Source of the DNA: JBCCAG01 sp050330955
Lineage (GTDB): Bacteria; Cyanobacteriota; Cyanobacteriia; CAKZMO01
Length of the DNA: 56,437 nucleotides
Reading direction: 5' to 3'
Assembly (NCBI GenBank): GCA_050330955.1
Contig: JBHJHJ010000101.1
Coordinates: 1 to 56,437 of the forward strand
This document shows, piece after piece, positions 1 to 7,815 of the stretch (position 1 is its first letter; the number at the start of each line of letters is the position of its first letter). Under the pieces are notes generated by a model that saw nothing but the letters and a program-made list of their open reading frames with translations, was not told the DNA's origin and did not search any database. The translations under genes were made by a program, and so were the position numbers.

Positions 1-57
1 GCATTGAAGACAAACGCGCTGCTGGAGGTTTGCGTTGAGCTAGCGCGTCAGATGTAA
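1..57 (+). CDS. C-terminal tail of an unidentified gene (partial)
   Basis: From the first base, frame 1 stays open for 18 codons and ends in TAA. The peptide ends LLEVCVELARQM, an amphipathic helical tail typical of a soluble protein C-terminus. The fragment is too short to identify, and a chance open frame is possible. It would be the last gene before the AT-rich leader of the PTPA-CTERM protein. Confidence 0.3.
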   Translation, partial: ALKTNALLEVCVELARQM

Positions 58-297
58 GGGCCAGCGCTGCGTGGATAGCGGAATCGACCTGGCGGGGTAT
101 TCTTATCTAATGTATCAGGCACCCATTTGGCTGAGTCAGTCCCCTCTTACAGTATTGAGATAAAACTGAGATAATTAGTATCAAGATAAATTCACGCTTC
201 CTTCACAACGCTGCCGCGCATCCCTACATTATCTTTACAAGAAATAGGCGATATTGGCCCTGTTGTCACGTCGTCTTTATTGGCGAGGCGTCTACCG

Positions 298-870
298 ATG
301 AAAAAGCATATCACTTCTCTGGCGGTTACGACTGCTGCCGTTACGACTGCGATCGCAGTTCCAGCCCCTTCTGCTCAGGCTTTGAGTTTCCGAGGCGGCG
401 TGAGTGGGGTTACGGTTTCCCAGGAACTGTCTAGCCTTAACTTGGACCTCGGGGCCTTGCTGGCAGGGTATGGAGAATCGCTCACCAGTCCAAACAACTA
501 TGGAAGTTTCTCCATAGATGACGACCCCATCACATTTGCAACTGACATTGACTTTGTTGAGTCAGAAGGTATTGATCTCGGACAAGGCGACAACTTTGAA
601 CTCAGCCTAGACAGACAAGAGACGGAAGACAGGGGCCCTGTTTCTCTTCAGTCTGACGAGCAAAGCAGTGTGAATACCTTTGATTTATTCGATGCAGATA
701 CAGCAGCTTTTGCCCAGACTGCTGTATTCTCAAACGATTTCACCACTCAATCTAGGGCACTCGACGACTCCCACACTGCAATCCCTACCCCCGCACTCCT
801 GCCCGGCTTTATCGGCATGGGCATTGCCGCACTCCGCAAGCGCAGCCAAGCCGCTTCGAAAGAAGGCTAA
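298..870 (+). CDS. PTPA-CTERM sorting-domain exported protein
   Basis: A secreted protein of about 190 residues with no recognised enzymatic domain. The N-terminus has a Lys-Lys-His followed by a hydrophobic Ala/Thr/Val stretch and an AQA-like cleavage site (signal peptide). The middle is acidic and Ser/Asp-rich. The C-terminus has the motif PTPALLPGF, then a hydrophobic helix, then an Arg/Lys cluster (ALRKR). This three-part tail is the cyanobacterial variant of the PEP-CTERM signal handled by exosortase-type sorting systems. I chose the ATG at 298 over the in-frame TTG at 280, because it places the signal peptide directly at the N-terminus. The function of the mature region is unknown. It is convergent with the baeRF gene, with a HIP1 hairpin between them. 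Confidence 0.75.
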   Translation: MKKHITSLAVTTAAVTTAIAVPAPSAQALSFRGGVSGVTVSQELSSLNLDLGALLAGYGESLTSPNNYGSFSIDDDPITFATDIDFVESEGIDLGQGDNFELSLDRQETEDRGPVSLQSDEQSSVNTFDLFDADTAAFAQTAVFSNDFTTQSRALDDSHTAIPTPALLPGFIGMGIAALRKRSQAASKEG

Positions 871-913
871 TCAGCCGTCATCGCCGCTTCCCAATTCAGA
901 TTCCAGCATATGT

Positions 914-942
914 AGGGCGATCGCCATACGAGCGATCGCCCT
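914..942. terminator. HIP1-based hairpin between convergent genes
   Basis: A perfect 11-bp stem (AGGGCGATCGC / GCGATCGCCCT) closes a 7-nt loop. Each arm contains a whole HIP1 octamer. It lies between the stop codons of two converging genes, so it can act as a bidirectional 3' hairpin. There is no T-tract on either side, so intrinsic termination is inferred and not shown. Confidence 0.5.
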
Positions 943-1008
943 GCGCCAGTAAGTGCTCTGACTCAACCCCCTGAGGCCAGCAGTGAAGCCTGAACGCTTA
1001 AAGGACCG

Positions 1009-2208
1009 CTAGCTGCGGATGGTCTCGCTGGTCTCTTGGTCCGTGTAGAGCGGATAACGCAGCGTAGCTGCAATGGGAGAGGCGGGGGACATGGGCTTGG
1101 TGTAAACGGCACCGCTGTTGGCCAGCACTGAGATAGCGGCGATATTTAGCAGGTCATCGCTTTTAGGATGCGCCTGCTCGTGTAGCTCGACGTGGGCAGA
1201 GGCGGCGTCATAGGTCCCCCACTGCGATCGCTCTGGGTCTAAAAACAGCGTTTCCACCTGTCCGCGGTTGGCCGCTACCAGAATGTCCTTAATCTGGTTC
1301 GTAATCTTATCAGTATCCGACAGGCGCTCGTATCCCTCCCAAGCCTGACGTGTCTCGTTTTGAGACATCGGCTCGAACAGCGCCAGAGCCTCCTGGTGCA
1401 GATCTGAGACCTGCTCCGCTTCTGGATTTCCCTTTAAACCGGAGGCCACCAGATTGGGGTAGTTACTTACCTCGCGGAAGATGTCTTGAACAAATTCAAC
1501 CCCAGCTAGCACCAAGGGCAGCGCCTTATCGTGGGTCGCCTCGCAGATGGCGTTGTCGAGCTGCTGACAGTAGCGCCGAATTCTGTCCTTTTCGTTTTCG
1601 TCCGCGGTGCCCACCCCCTGGCCATGGAACGTGGGGGTCTGACCGCCTTGGGTATCGGCGCCGCCGCCGGAGTGATACTGGAGCTGCGCTTCTGGGTCGT
1701 CGTACTTAAGCGCCTCTTCTAGGCTATTGGGCAGCTCTTCTAGGGAAATCGGCTTGATGTGGTTGGGGGAAGCGCCGTAGAGTAAGGCCTCGTTCTGGCT
1801 GAGGGACAGCAGCAGAAACTGGTCTACCCGGTGCAGCACCGGCAGCAGCGGCGTGATGTGGAAGCGATCGCCAATGATGGCCAGTTCCGGCACTGAGTCG
1901 TCGAGGCGGTAGATGTGATAGAAAGACTCGCCTAAGAAAAGCGCTAGGCCCCGGCCCTGGTGCTCCCAAAACTGGTACTGAGAATCGTCTAGCAGCTCAA
2001 TCGCAGGGGAGAGCAGCGCATCTATGGCCTCAGTGCCCTGGCCCAAGCTAAGGAGCTGGTCACGGGCGCGGTCGAGCAAGTTCTTCAGCCGGATGGGGTC
2101 CTGTCTAATTTCCTGACCCGCAACGTGCGTCGGTAGGTAGAGAGACAGGCAGGTCTCTTTAACCGCTTCAGCGATGAAGGTAACGTCGGACTTCTTGATT
2201 GACATCAT
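1009..2208 (-). CDS. Bacterial archaeo-eukaryotic release factor family protein (baeRF, probably family 3)
   Basis: About 399 residues with the layout of baeRF proteins, which are eRF1-like domains found in bacteria. The N-terminal half is an alpha/beta domain (residues ~50-160). An acidic, Gly-rich linker follows (about 175-205), containing GGGADTQGGQ and HGQGVGT. The C-terminal half has an eRF1/Pelota-like fold with the stretch LPLVLAGVEFVQDIF. The linker with HGxGxG is typical of the family and sits where eRF1 carries its GGQ catalytic loop. The family is inferred from context elsewhere to act on stalled ribosomes or in stress, but no reaction has been established. Start codons at 2208 and 2205 (Met-Met) are equally possible. 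It is divergent from the AI-2E gene. Confidence 0.7.
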   Translation of the reverse strand: MMSIKKSDVTFIAEAVKETCLSLYLPTHVAGQEIRQDPIRLKNLLDRARDQLLSLGQGTEAIDALLSPAIELLDDSQYQFWEHQGRGLALFLGESFYHIYRLDDSVPELAIIGDRFHITPLLPVLHRVDQFLLLSLSQNEALLYGASPNHIKPISLEELPNSLEEALKYDDPEAQLQYHSGGGADTQGGQTPTFHGQGVGTADENEKDRIRRYCQQLDNAICEATHDKALPLVLAGVEFVQDIFREVSNYPNLVASGLKGNPEAEQVSDLHQEALALFEPMSQNETRQAWEGYERLSDTDKITNQIKDILVAANRGQVETLFLDPERSQWGTYDAASAHVELHEQAHPKSDDLLNIAAISVLANSGAVYTKPMSPASPIAATLRYPLYTDQETSETIRS

Positions 2209-2540
2209 AGGAAATTAGCTACTGAAATAAAATGTCTCATACTCTGCCAATGTTCAGGCAAACAGACCATTCACGGGGTTTCTAAGCCTGGAGCAGCCAC
2301 TGTGGGCTACACCGCCACAGCGAATTAGTCTTCGAACTGACCGAAAATTAGCAAAATATTTTCCACCCTAGCAGATTGATTAGGGCGCCTCATCTTCCGA
2401 GCGAGATAACCTGTGTGCCTGTGAAACTCGCGAAACGCGCAAAGATCCCTCAACGGGTGGGCTTCCCCGCTTTGGTTCTGTGATAATCTCGGTGCCATTA
2501 TCAATACAACAGCAGTGTTCTTGCTAAAGGACGTTACGGC
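2209..2540. promoter_or_regulatory. Divergent intergenic region, baeRF / AI-2E
   Basis: This 332-bp gap separates two divergent genes and must hold both promoters. I see no convincing ORF or inverted repeat. An AAAGGA ribosome-binding site (2526-2531) precedes the GTG start of the transporter at 2541. Confidence 0.4.
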
Positions 2541-3563
2541 GTGCGCTTAAACCACTGGATTAGTCTCGTCGCCCTACTGATTGGCGTCTACCTGCTCTGG
2601 CAGCTTCGTCCCATTCTGCTGCTGTTTGCAACGGCGATTGTCCTGGCCACCGTGCTCAATCGTGGGGTACGGGCAATGCAGTCTGTCAGCACCGTCGATC
2701 GCTGGGTCAGCGTAGTCGTGGTCTTGATTACTGTCGTGTTAATCCTCGCGGCGTTTTCTATCATTGTCGTGCCGCCGTTTGTCGATCAGTTTGAGCAGCT
2801 TACCCAGCTGGTGCCCGTCGGCGTGAGGCGGATAGAAACCTTGATCCGGGACTTACAGGACATCCTGCCTGACCCGATCGCCAACAATCTACGGCAGTTC
2901 CTCAATCAGTTTTTTCAGTCCCCTCGCTCGATCATCTCTAATGTTTTCGACAACTTCTTTTCGATTTTCTCCAACACCCTCAGCGTAATCTTGGACAGCC
3001 TCCTGGTGATCGTGCTGATGATCATGCTCTTGGCCAGCCCGCCGAGCTACCGAAGCGTCTTCCTCAAGCTTTCGCCGGCCTCTTACCGCGATCGCTTCGA
3101 TGAGATTTTAGACAAATGCGAGTCTGCTCTGGGAGGCTGGGCCATCGGCATCATCTTCAATATGAGCGTCATCACACTGCTCAGCGGCATTGGGCTTTGG
3201 GCTTTGGGCGTGCAGCTTGCCCTGGTGAACGCCCTGATTGCGGGGGCGCTGACCTTCATCCCTAACTTTGGCCCTGCCCTCAGCGTGGTTCCGCCCGCGA
3301 TTATCGCGCTGATTGACTCCCCTTGGAAGGCTATAGCGGTGATCATTCTATATGTCGTGATTCAGCAGGTAGAGAGCAACCTGCTGACGCCGCTGGTGAT
3401 GAAGCGGCAGGTGGCGCTGCTGCCCGCCTTCACCCTGCTGGCGCAGGTGAGCTTTGCCGCATTTTTTGGCTTCTTGGGGCTATTTTTAGCGCTGCCCTTG
3501 GCCATTATTGGCCAAGTGCTCATTCGTGAAATCGTGGTTAAAGATATGCTCAACCACTATTAG
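2541..3563 (+). CDS. AI-2E family transporter (YdiK/TqsA/PerM type)
   Basis: A 340-residue inner-membrane protein with about seven hydrophobic segments. Two N-terminal helices are followed by a long amphipathic loop (residues ~85-140) that is rich in Phe/Gln/Asn, and then by a compact cluster of helices. Family features include the PPxIIALxxSPWKA and VxQQVESNLLTPLVMKR segments in the last third. Members export small molecules such as AI-2 or act as Na+/H+ antiporters; the substrate here cannot be inferred. The start is GTG with an AAAGGA ribosome-binding site 9 nt upstream. The last codons (MLNHY-stop) are part of a tandem duplication that continues past the gene. Confidence 0.88.
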   Translation: MRLNHWISLVALLIGVYLLWQLRPILLLFATAIVLATVLNRGVRAMQSVSTVDRWVSVVVVLITVVLILAAFSIIVVPPFVDQFEQLTQLVPVGVRRIETLIRDLQDILPDPIANNLRQFLNQFFQSPRSIISNVFDNFFSIFSNTLSVILDSLLVIVLMIMLLASPPSYRSVFLKLSPASYRDRFDEILDKCESALGGWAIGIIFNMSVITLLSGIGLWALGVQLALVNALIAGALTFIPNFGPALSVVPPAIIALIDSPWKAIAVIILYVVIQQVESNLLTPLVMKRQVALLPAFTLLAQVSFAAFFGFLGLFLALPLAIIGQVLIREIVVKDMLNHY

Positions 3564-3593
3564 CGATATGTGCTCAACCACTATTAGCGATCG
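3547..3593. repeat. 24-bp tandem duplication across a stop codon
   Basis: Two copies with a 24-bp period. The first 21 bases of each unit are identical (starting TGCTCAACCACTATTAGCGA). The first copy contains the last codons and TAG stop of the AI-2E gene; the second lies in the 3' region and runs into a HIP1 octamer. This looks like a recent slippage or duplication event. Confidence 0.85.
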
Positions 3594-3677
3594 CCCACGC
3601 CTCAGCAGCGACTTTGGGTTTTCTGCCGTCGCCGCACGGATAAACCAGCTCAGAGAATCAGCTTTGAGGGCGAATAT

Positions 3678-3956
3678 CTAGGTCTGCTCTAGACCCTCTC
3701 GCACCTGAAGTTGAGTACAAGGAACGATTTGAGGCGCTGTAGCCTTTTGAGTAAAGATCTCGACTAGTGCGGCCTGAGGGGCATCGAAGAGCAACCGTTC
3801 GCTGGGAAAGACCACCTTCTCGAAATAGAAGCTGGCGCCGCTAGCAACCCTTAAGATTTGGATTTCTGAGCTCTGATTAACGTAATAGCAAAGAATGCTG
3901 TCTTCAATTCCCTGGGGGCTTGGGGGCTTGGGGGGAGAAGTGATCATGACTTTCAA
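3678..3956 (-). CDS. DUF1830 domain protein
   Basis: A 92-residue small cyanobacterial protein. The core (residues ~20-75) matches DUF1830: an ILCYYVNQSS start, a central FYFEKVVFPSERLLFDAP segment, and a short beta-rich end. No signal peptide or membrane helix is seen. The N-terminus is Pro-rich (PPKPPSP), which on the DNA corresponds to dense G-runs on the plus strand. The function is unknown. It is convergent with the AI-2E gene and stands alone. Confidence 0.7.
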   Translation of the reverse strand: MKVMITSPPKPPSPQGIEDSILCYYVNQSSEIQILRVASGASFYFEKVVFPSERLLFDAPQAALVEIFTQKATAPQIVPCTQLQVREGLEQT

Positions 3957-4414
3957 CCGTGGAAGTAGTGGGGGGTACGGGGGACTTCAGAGCAACAGTC
4001 ATCGCCTATGGCAGAATAACCGTCGCCGACCTATTGTAAACAGATGTGAAGCAGCTGCGCATGTGATGGCTTGACTGCCGATCAAAATCATGAGTCTATT
4101 GGCGGCCAATACTAAACTACCCATGGACTGGTTAAACTAAATCGAAAAAAGGCAGATGAGTGGGCCAAAGGTCCACTTCATCTGCCTGTAAATCATGACT
4201 ACTACCACTTGCTACCCGTTTCTAAGCCTTACGTGCCCTATCAGGACTGTCTGCAGGGTCTTGACGCTGATGACCCACATAAATCTCAATCCAATGCCAA
4301 AATTGCCTTATTTTGTCTAGATATCCTGACGCCTGCCGCAGGGCGAAGCAATATAGATCTAAAGCAAATGGATCTGGGTCAGATCTTCCGAGCTGCTATC
4401 TGAGGATAAACGCA
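3957..4414. promoter_or_regulatory. Intergenic region with G-runs and an orphan hairpin
   Basis: This 458-bp gap holds G-runs at 3970-3975 and 3979-3983, continuing those inside the DUF1830 gene. It also holds a strong hairpin at 4151-4186 (listed separately) and about 230 bp of leader before the polysaccharide export gene. A weak TTG-started frame (4209-4403) is not convincing as a gene. Confidence 0.4.
4145..4186 (-). terminator. Orphan intrinsic terminator on the minus strand
   Basis: A long near-perfect inverted repeat starts GGCAGATGAG and ends TTCATCTGCC, with about 13 paired positions. It is flanked by a run of six A on the plus strand, so a minus-strand transcript reads stem-loop followed by TTTTTT, a textbook intrinsic terminator. 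No minus-strand gene lies immediately upstream of it; the next gene to the right is on the plus strand. It therefore implies an unannotated minus-strand RNA. Confidence 0.6.
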
Positions 4415-5539
4415 ATGACAACGCCCCAGCAAAACCCAGCCTGGTTCAGTTCGAGCTGTTTTGTCACCACCACCGAGGACAGACAATGCCACCGGCTGCT
4501 ACAGAAAACCTGCTGCCGGATACTGGTATCCACCGTCGCTGGGCTTGGAATTGCCGTAGATTTAGCGCAGGCTCCAGCGGTTTACGGCGCGGCTGAGACC
4601 GTTTACCTTGCTCAATCCGCCGCTCCTGCTAGGCCGTCGGCATACGCCCTCGGCGCAGGAGACCAAATCTACATCGACGTCTTTGATGCCCCAGAATACA
4701 CCGGAGAGTACCAAGTTCTATCAGACGGCTCCATCAGCGTGCCCATGGTGGGCGTTGTCCAGCTCTCCGGCCTGACGCTGGAGGGGGCCGCCAGCGTACT
4801 GTCCACGCGGCTGAACGCTATTCTACGTCGGCCCATTGTGACTGTGCGGCTGGTGAGCGCTCGCCCCGTGACTTTTGCGGTTGCCGGACAGATTAACCGT
4901 CCGGGGGCCTACAGCCTCGATCCGACCACGACTGACCGTGTGCCGACCGTGACAAGCGCGATTCAGCTGGCAGGAGGCATTACGGCCAAGGCAAACATCC
5001 GCGATGTGCAAGTTATCCGCACCGATCCGCGAAACCAGCAGCCCCAGCAAGTCTTTGTGGCCGATCTAGGACAACTCGTCCAGGAAGGCGATCTGCGGCA
5101 AGATATCCGCCTGCAGGATGGCGATCGCATTATCATTCCAGAAGCCCTCGATGTTGTCGACTTAGGGAGACCGAGGCCCAATTTTTCCCCCGATGCGATC
5201 ACGGTCAACGTCGTCGGTGAGGTTTCCAGCCCTGGCAGCATCAGCGTTCCGCCCAATACGCCCCTCAACCAGGCTATTCTTGCTGCTGGCGGCTTCAGTA
5301 ACCGAGCCCGTAAAAAACGGGTAGAGCTGGTGCGACTGAACGATAACGGCAGCGTCACCAAGCGAGAGATCGAGGTTGACTTAACCGCAGACGCGAGCAC
5401 GGGCAATAATCCACTGCTGCTGCCCAACGACACCGTAATTGTCAACCGTTCTACCCTGACGCGGGTCAGCGACACGGCTCGTCAGGTGGTGGCCCCCCTG
5501 GGTGGGGTCTTCGCGCTGTTTAGACTTTTCGGCTTCTAG
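4415..5539 (+). CDS. Polysaccharide export protein (Wza-like, SLBB domains)
   Basis: About 374 residues. After an N-terminal hydrophobic/signal region (about 35-70), the polysaccharide export domain begins at YALGAGDQIYIDVF (about 77-90). Two SLBB-type beta-grasp repeats follow: one starting AGQINRPGAYSL, the other VVGEVSSPGSISV. The tail (LGGVFALFRLFGF) is hydrophobic, as in outer-membrane exporters of this family. It would form the outer-membrane channel for capsule or exopolysaccharide. The ATG at 4415 is preceded by TGAGGA and gives the signal region. Upstream in-frame ATG 4313 would add an implausible Arg/Ser-rich leader. No Wzc/Wzx partners are in the window. Confidence 0.87.
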   Translation: MTTPQQNPAWFSSSCFVTTTEDRQCHRLLQKTCCRILVSTVAGLGIAVDLAQAPAVYGAAETVYLAQSAAPARPSAYALGAGDQIYIDVFDAPEYTGEYQVLSDGSISVPMVGVVQLSGLTLEGAASVLSTRLNAILRRPIVTVRLVSARPVTFAVAGQINRPGAYSLDPTTTDRVPTVTSAIQLAGGITAKANIRDVQVIRTDPRNQQPQQVFVADLGQLVQEGDLRQDIRLQDGDRIIIPEALDVVDLGRPRPNFSPDAITVNVVGEVSSPGSISVPPNTPLNQAILAAGGFSNRARKKRVELVRLNDNGSVTKREIEVDLTADASTGNNPLLLPNDTVIVNRSTLTRVSDTARQVVAPLGGVFALFRLFGF

Positions 5540-5699
5540 CGGTTGCGTTAGTTTGGCCGTCGGCCCGGTACGAGGGACCCTTCGACAAGCTGCACCGGCT
5601 TAAAAGGCTAATATGAGTGAATTGGTAAGGCTATGGCGGTGGTCCCAAGGTGTTAGGGCGATCGCGTGGCCTAGCTATCTCTAACTCTATGACTCAGCT

Positions 5700-6482
5700 A
5701 TGCGTAAACCCCTAATTGAGCTGAAGGGCATCAGCAAGACATTTGGCCGCAACCGCGTGCTTGACGGCATCGACTTGACCCTCCGTCGGGGGGAAGCGCT
5801 GGCAATTATCGGCCCGTCGGGAACAGGTAAGTCAACGGTTCTGCGCATTATTGCCGGCTTACTGTTGCCAGACGAAGGGGAGGTCTACGTCGATGGCGTC
5901 CGCCGAGAAGGTCTGGTGGAAAATAACCCCGACTCGATTAACGTAGGCATGGTATTTCAGCAGGCAGCGCTGTTTGATTCGCTGACGGTGGATGAAAACG
6001 TGGGTTTTTTGCTCTACGAACATTCATCGCTGCCGCGGAGTCAGGTGCGCGACATCGTCGCCCAAAGCTTGAAAATGGTGGGCCTATCGGACATCGGCGA
6101 TCGCTACCCGGCGGAGCTTTCAGGCGGTATGAGAAAACGCGTCAGCTTTGCCCGCGCCATCATTTCGAGCCCTACTCAGGAAGCTCGAACGCCCGACCTG
6201 CTGCTCTACGATGAGCCCACAGCAGGACTTGACCCCATCGCTTCTACCGTGATTGAAGACCTGATTCGTGATATTCAATGTCACGAGCAGGGCTGCGGCA
6301 CTTACGCCATCGTAACCCACCAAGATAGCACCATTCGGCGCACCGCTGACCGGGTTATCTTCCTACATCGCGGTAAGGTCCAGTGGCAGGGGACCATTTC
6401 CGAAATCGATTCCACAGACGATCCGGCGGTGCGGCAGTTTTTCAGCGGGCAGGTCGAGGGGCCTATCAAGGTGATCAACTAG
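5700..6482 (+). CDS. MlaF-type ABC transporter ATP-binding protein (Mce lipid transport)
   Basis: A 260-residue ATPase. Walker A is GPSGTGKST (residues 38-46). The Q-loop is MVFQQAALFDSLTV. The ABC signature is in ELSGGMRKRVSFARA, and Walker B is LLYDEPTAGLD. The SGGMRKRV signature and the overall length are characteristic of MlaF/TGD3, the ATPase of Mce-type phospholipid transporters. The next gene encodes the matching MlaD/TGD2-type substrate-binding protein, which supports the call. The MlaE/TGD1 permease is absent from the window. In cyanobacteria these systems move lipids between the inner and outer (or thylakoid) membranes. It starts at ATG 5700. Confidence 0.9.
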   Translation: MRKPLIELKGISKTFGRNRVLDGIDLTLRRGEALAIIGPSGTGKSTVLRIIAGLLLPDEGEVYVDGVRREGLVENNPDSINVGMVFQQAALFDSLTVDENVGFLLYEHSSLPRSQVRDIVAQSLKMVGLSDIGDRYPAELSGGMRKRVSFARAIISSPTQEARTPDLLLYDEPTAGLDPIASTVIEDLIRDIQCHEQGCGTYAIVTHQDSTIRRTADRVIFLHRGKVQWQGTISEIDSTDDPAVRQFFSGQVEGPIKVIN

Positions 6483-6552
6483 CGGGACATGGCAGAAATT
6501 GGATGATTCCCATGATGAATTAGCCAGGGCTCTGGTAGGTTTAAAGCGTCAT

Positions 6553-6584
6553 TCGTCAGTGGTCTCACTCGTCAGTGGTCTCAT
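6553..6584. repeat. 16-bp tandem repeat upstream of the mlaD-like gene
   Basis: Two 16-bp copies (TCGTCAGTGGTCTCAC, then the same ending in T) lie back to back, and a third partial copy (TCGTCAAA) follows. They sit 24-56 bp before the MlaD-like start codon, in the gap between the ATPase and binding-protein genes, so they could influence translation or spacing. Repeats of this kind also arise by slippage. Confidence 0.8.
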
Positions 6585-6608
6585 TCGTCAAACTATAGGC
6601 AGCGCATT

Positions 6609-7814
6609 ATGCGATCGCGAATTGTTCGAGAAGGCTCTATTGGCTTACTCATTCTGGTTGGGCTGGCAATCCTGGGCGGGTTGGTATTTTGGCTTCGGGG
6701 ACTGCGGCTGGGAAACCGGGCATATCGAATCAACGTCGATTTCGACACGGTGGCGGGGATGCAGTCCGGAGCCCCGGTGCGCTACCGCGGCGTGCAGGTG
6801 GGGCGCATACAGGCGGTGGAGCCCGGCACAAACCGCGCCCGCACTATTGTGGAGATTGCGTCTGCGGACCTAACCATTCCCCAGGATGCGATTTTCGAAG
6901 CCAACCAGGTGGGCCTCATTGGTGAGACCTCGATTGACATCGTGCCCCAGACAACCCTGCCAGAGGCAGCCTTGGACATGAGCCCTTTAGGTCGAGATTG
7001 CGACTCAAGTCTGATTATTTGCGATGGCGATGTGGTCCCTGGCGTACAAGGCGTGAGCTACGATACGCTGATTCGGACTACCGCCAAACTGGCGGAGAGG
7101 TTTGACAATCCTGAGCTGGTTGAAGAGATTGAATCCCTCGTGAGCAATACCTCTGACGCAGCAGCAGGGGTGACTGAGCTAACGGAGGAAGTCACTGACC
7201 TCACGGCGGCGATTCAAAACGAGCTCGGAACCCTTTCGGCCTCTGCTACCGCCACTACCAACTCGGTGGCCCAAGCCGCCCGTCAGTTTGAACTGACGGC
7301 GGCCCAGATTGAGACGCTGATCGAAAATAATGACTCTTCTATTTCGGAGACGTTAAATAATATCGGGCAAACAAGCCGCGAGCTGCAGTCTGTGCTCGCC
7401 GGTCTGTCTCCAGCTGTCGAGAACGGGGAGCTTGCCGAAAATTTAGTTGTGCTTTCGACCAATGCAGCCGAAGCCTCAGAAGACCTGCGAGAGATTTCTG
7501 AGTCTTTCAATCAGGCGGATACCGTGGTCCAGCTTCAGCGGACCCTAGATTCGGCCTACGAAACGTTTGAGAACGCACGAAAAATCACCGCAGACCTAGA
7601 CGCCTTGACCGGCGACCCAGAGTTTCGGCAGAATCTCCGAGATTTAGTGAACGGCCTCAACGGTCTTGTCTCGATGACTGAGCAGCTTGAGCGTCAGACT
7701 GAGACAGCCCAGATCTTCTCTGGGTCGTCGCTCCAGGAGACTTCGCCCAGAGAGGAAGCTGGAAGCGAGCCCGGGTCTCTTGCCCGCCGCGCTGGCGACG
7801 CAGACGCCCGATGA
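6609..7814 (+). CDS. MlaD family (MCE domain) lipid transport protein
   Basis: A 401-residue periplasmic protein anchored by one N-terminal helix (residues ~11-29). The MCE domain follows (about 38-115): YRINVDFDTVAGMQSGAPVR, then YRGVQVGRI, and later GLIGETSIDI. The C-terminal two thirds is Ala/Thr/Ser/Glu-rich and predicted helical, like the coiled extension of cyanobacterial and chloroplast TGD2 proteins that can build a tunnel across the periplasm. It pairs with the MlaF-type ATPase 126 bp upstream. Its stop codon is one base from the stop of the convergent gene 7816-8328. A CNSGN-type cysteine pair is not present, but DCDSSLIIC has two cysteines that could form a disulfide. Confidence 0.88.
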   Translation: MRSRIVREGSIGLLILVGLAILGGLVFWLRGLRLGNRAYRINVDFDTVAGMQSGAPVRYRGVQVGRIQAVEPGTNRARTIVEIASADLTIPQDAIFEANQVGLIGETSIDIVPQTTLPEAALDMSPLGRDCDSSLIICDGDVVPGVQGVSYDTLIRTTAKLAERFDNPELVEEIESLVSNTSDAAAGVTELTEEVTDLTAAIQNELGTLSASATATTNSVAQAARQFELTAAQIETLIENNDSSISETLNNIGQTSRELQSVLAGLSPAVENGELAENLVVLSTNAAEASEDLREISESFNQADTVVQLQRTLDSAYETFENARKITADLDALTGDPEFRQNLRDLVNGLNGLVSMTEQLERQTETAQIFSGSSLQETSPREEAGSEPGSLARRAGDADAR

Positions 7815-7815
7815 T

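Noticed and set aside
4209..4403. 64-residue ORF before the polysaccharide export gene
   Set aside because: It starts with TTG, has no ribosome-binding site and no family resemblance. The region is more likely the leader.
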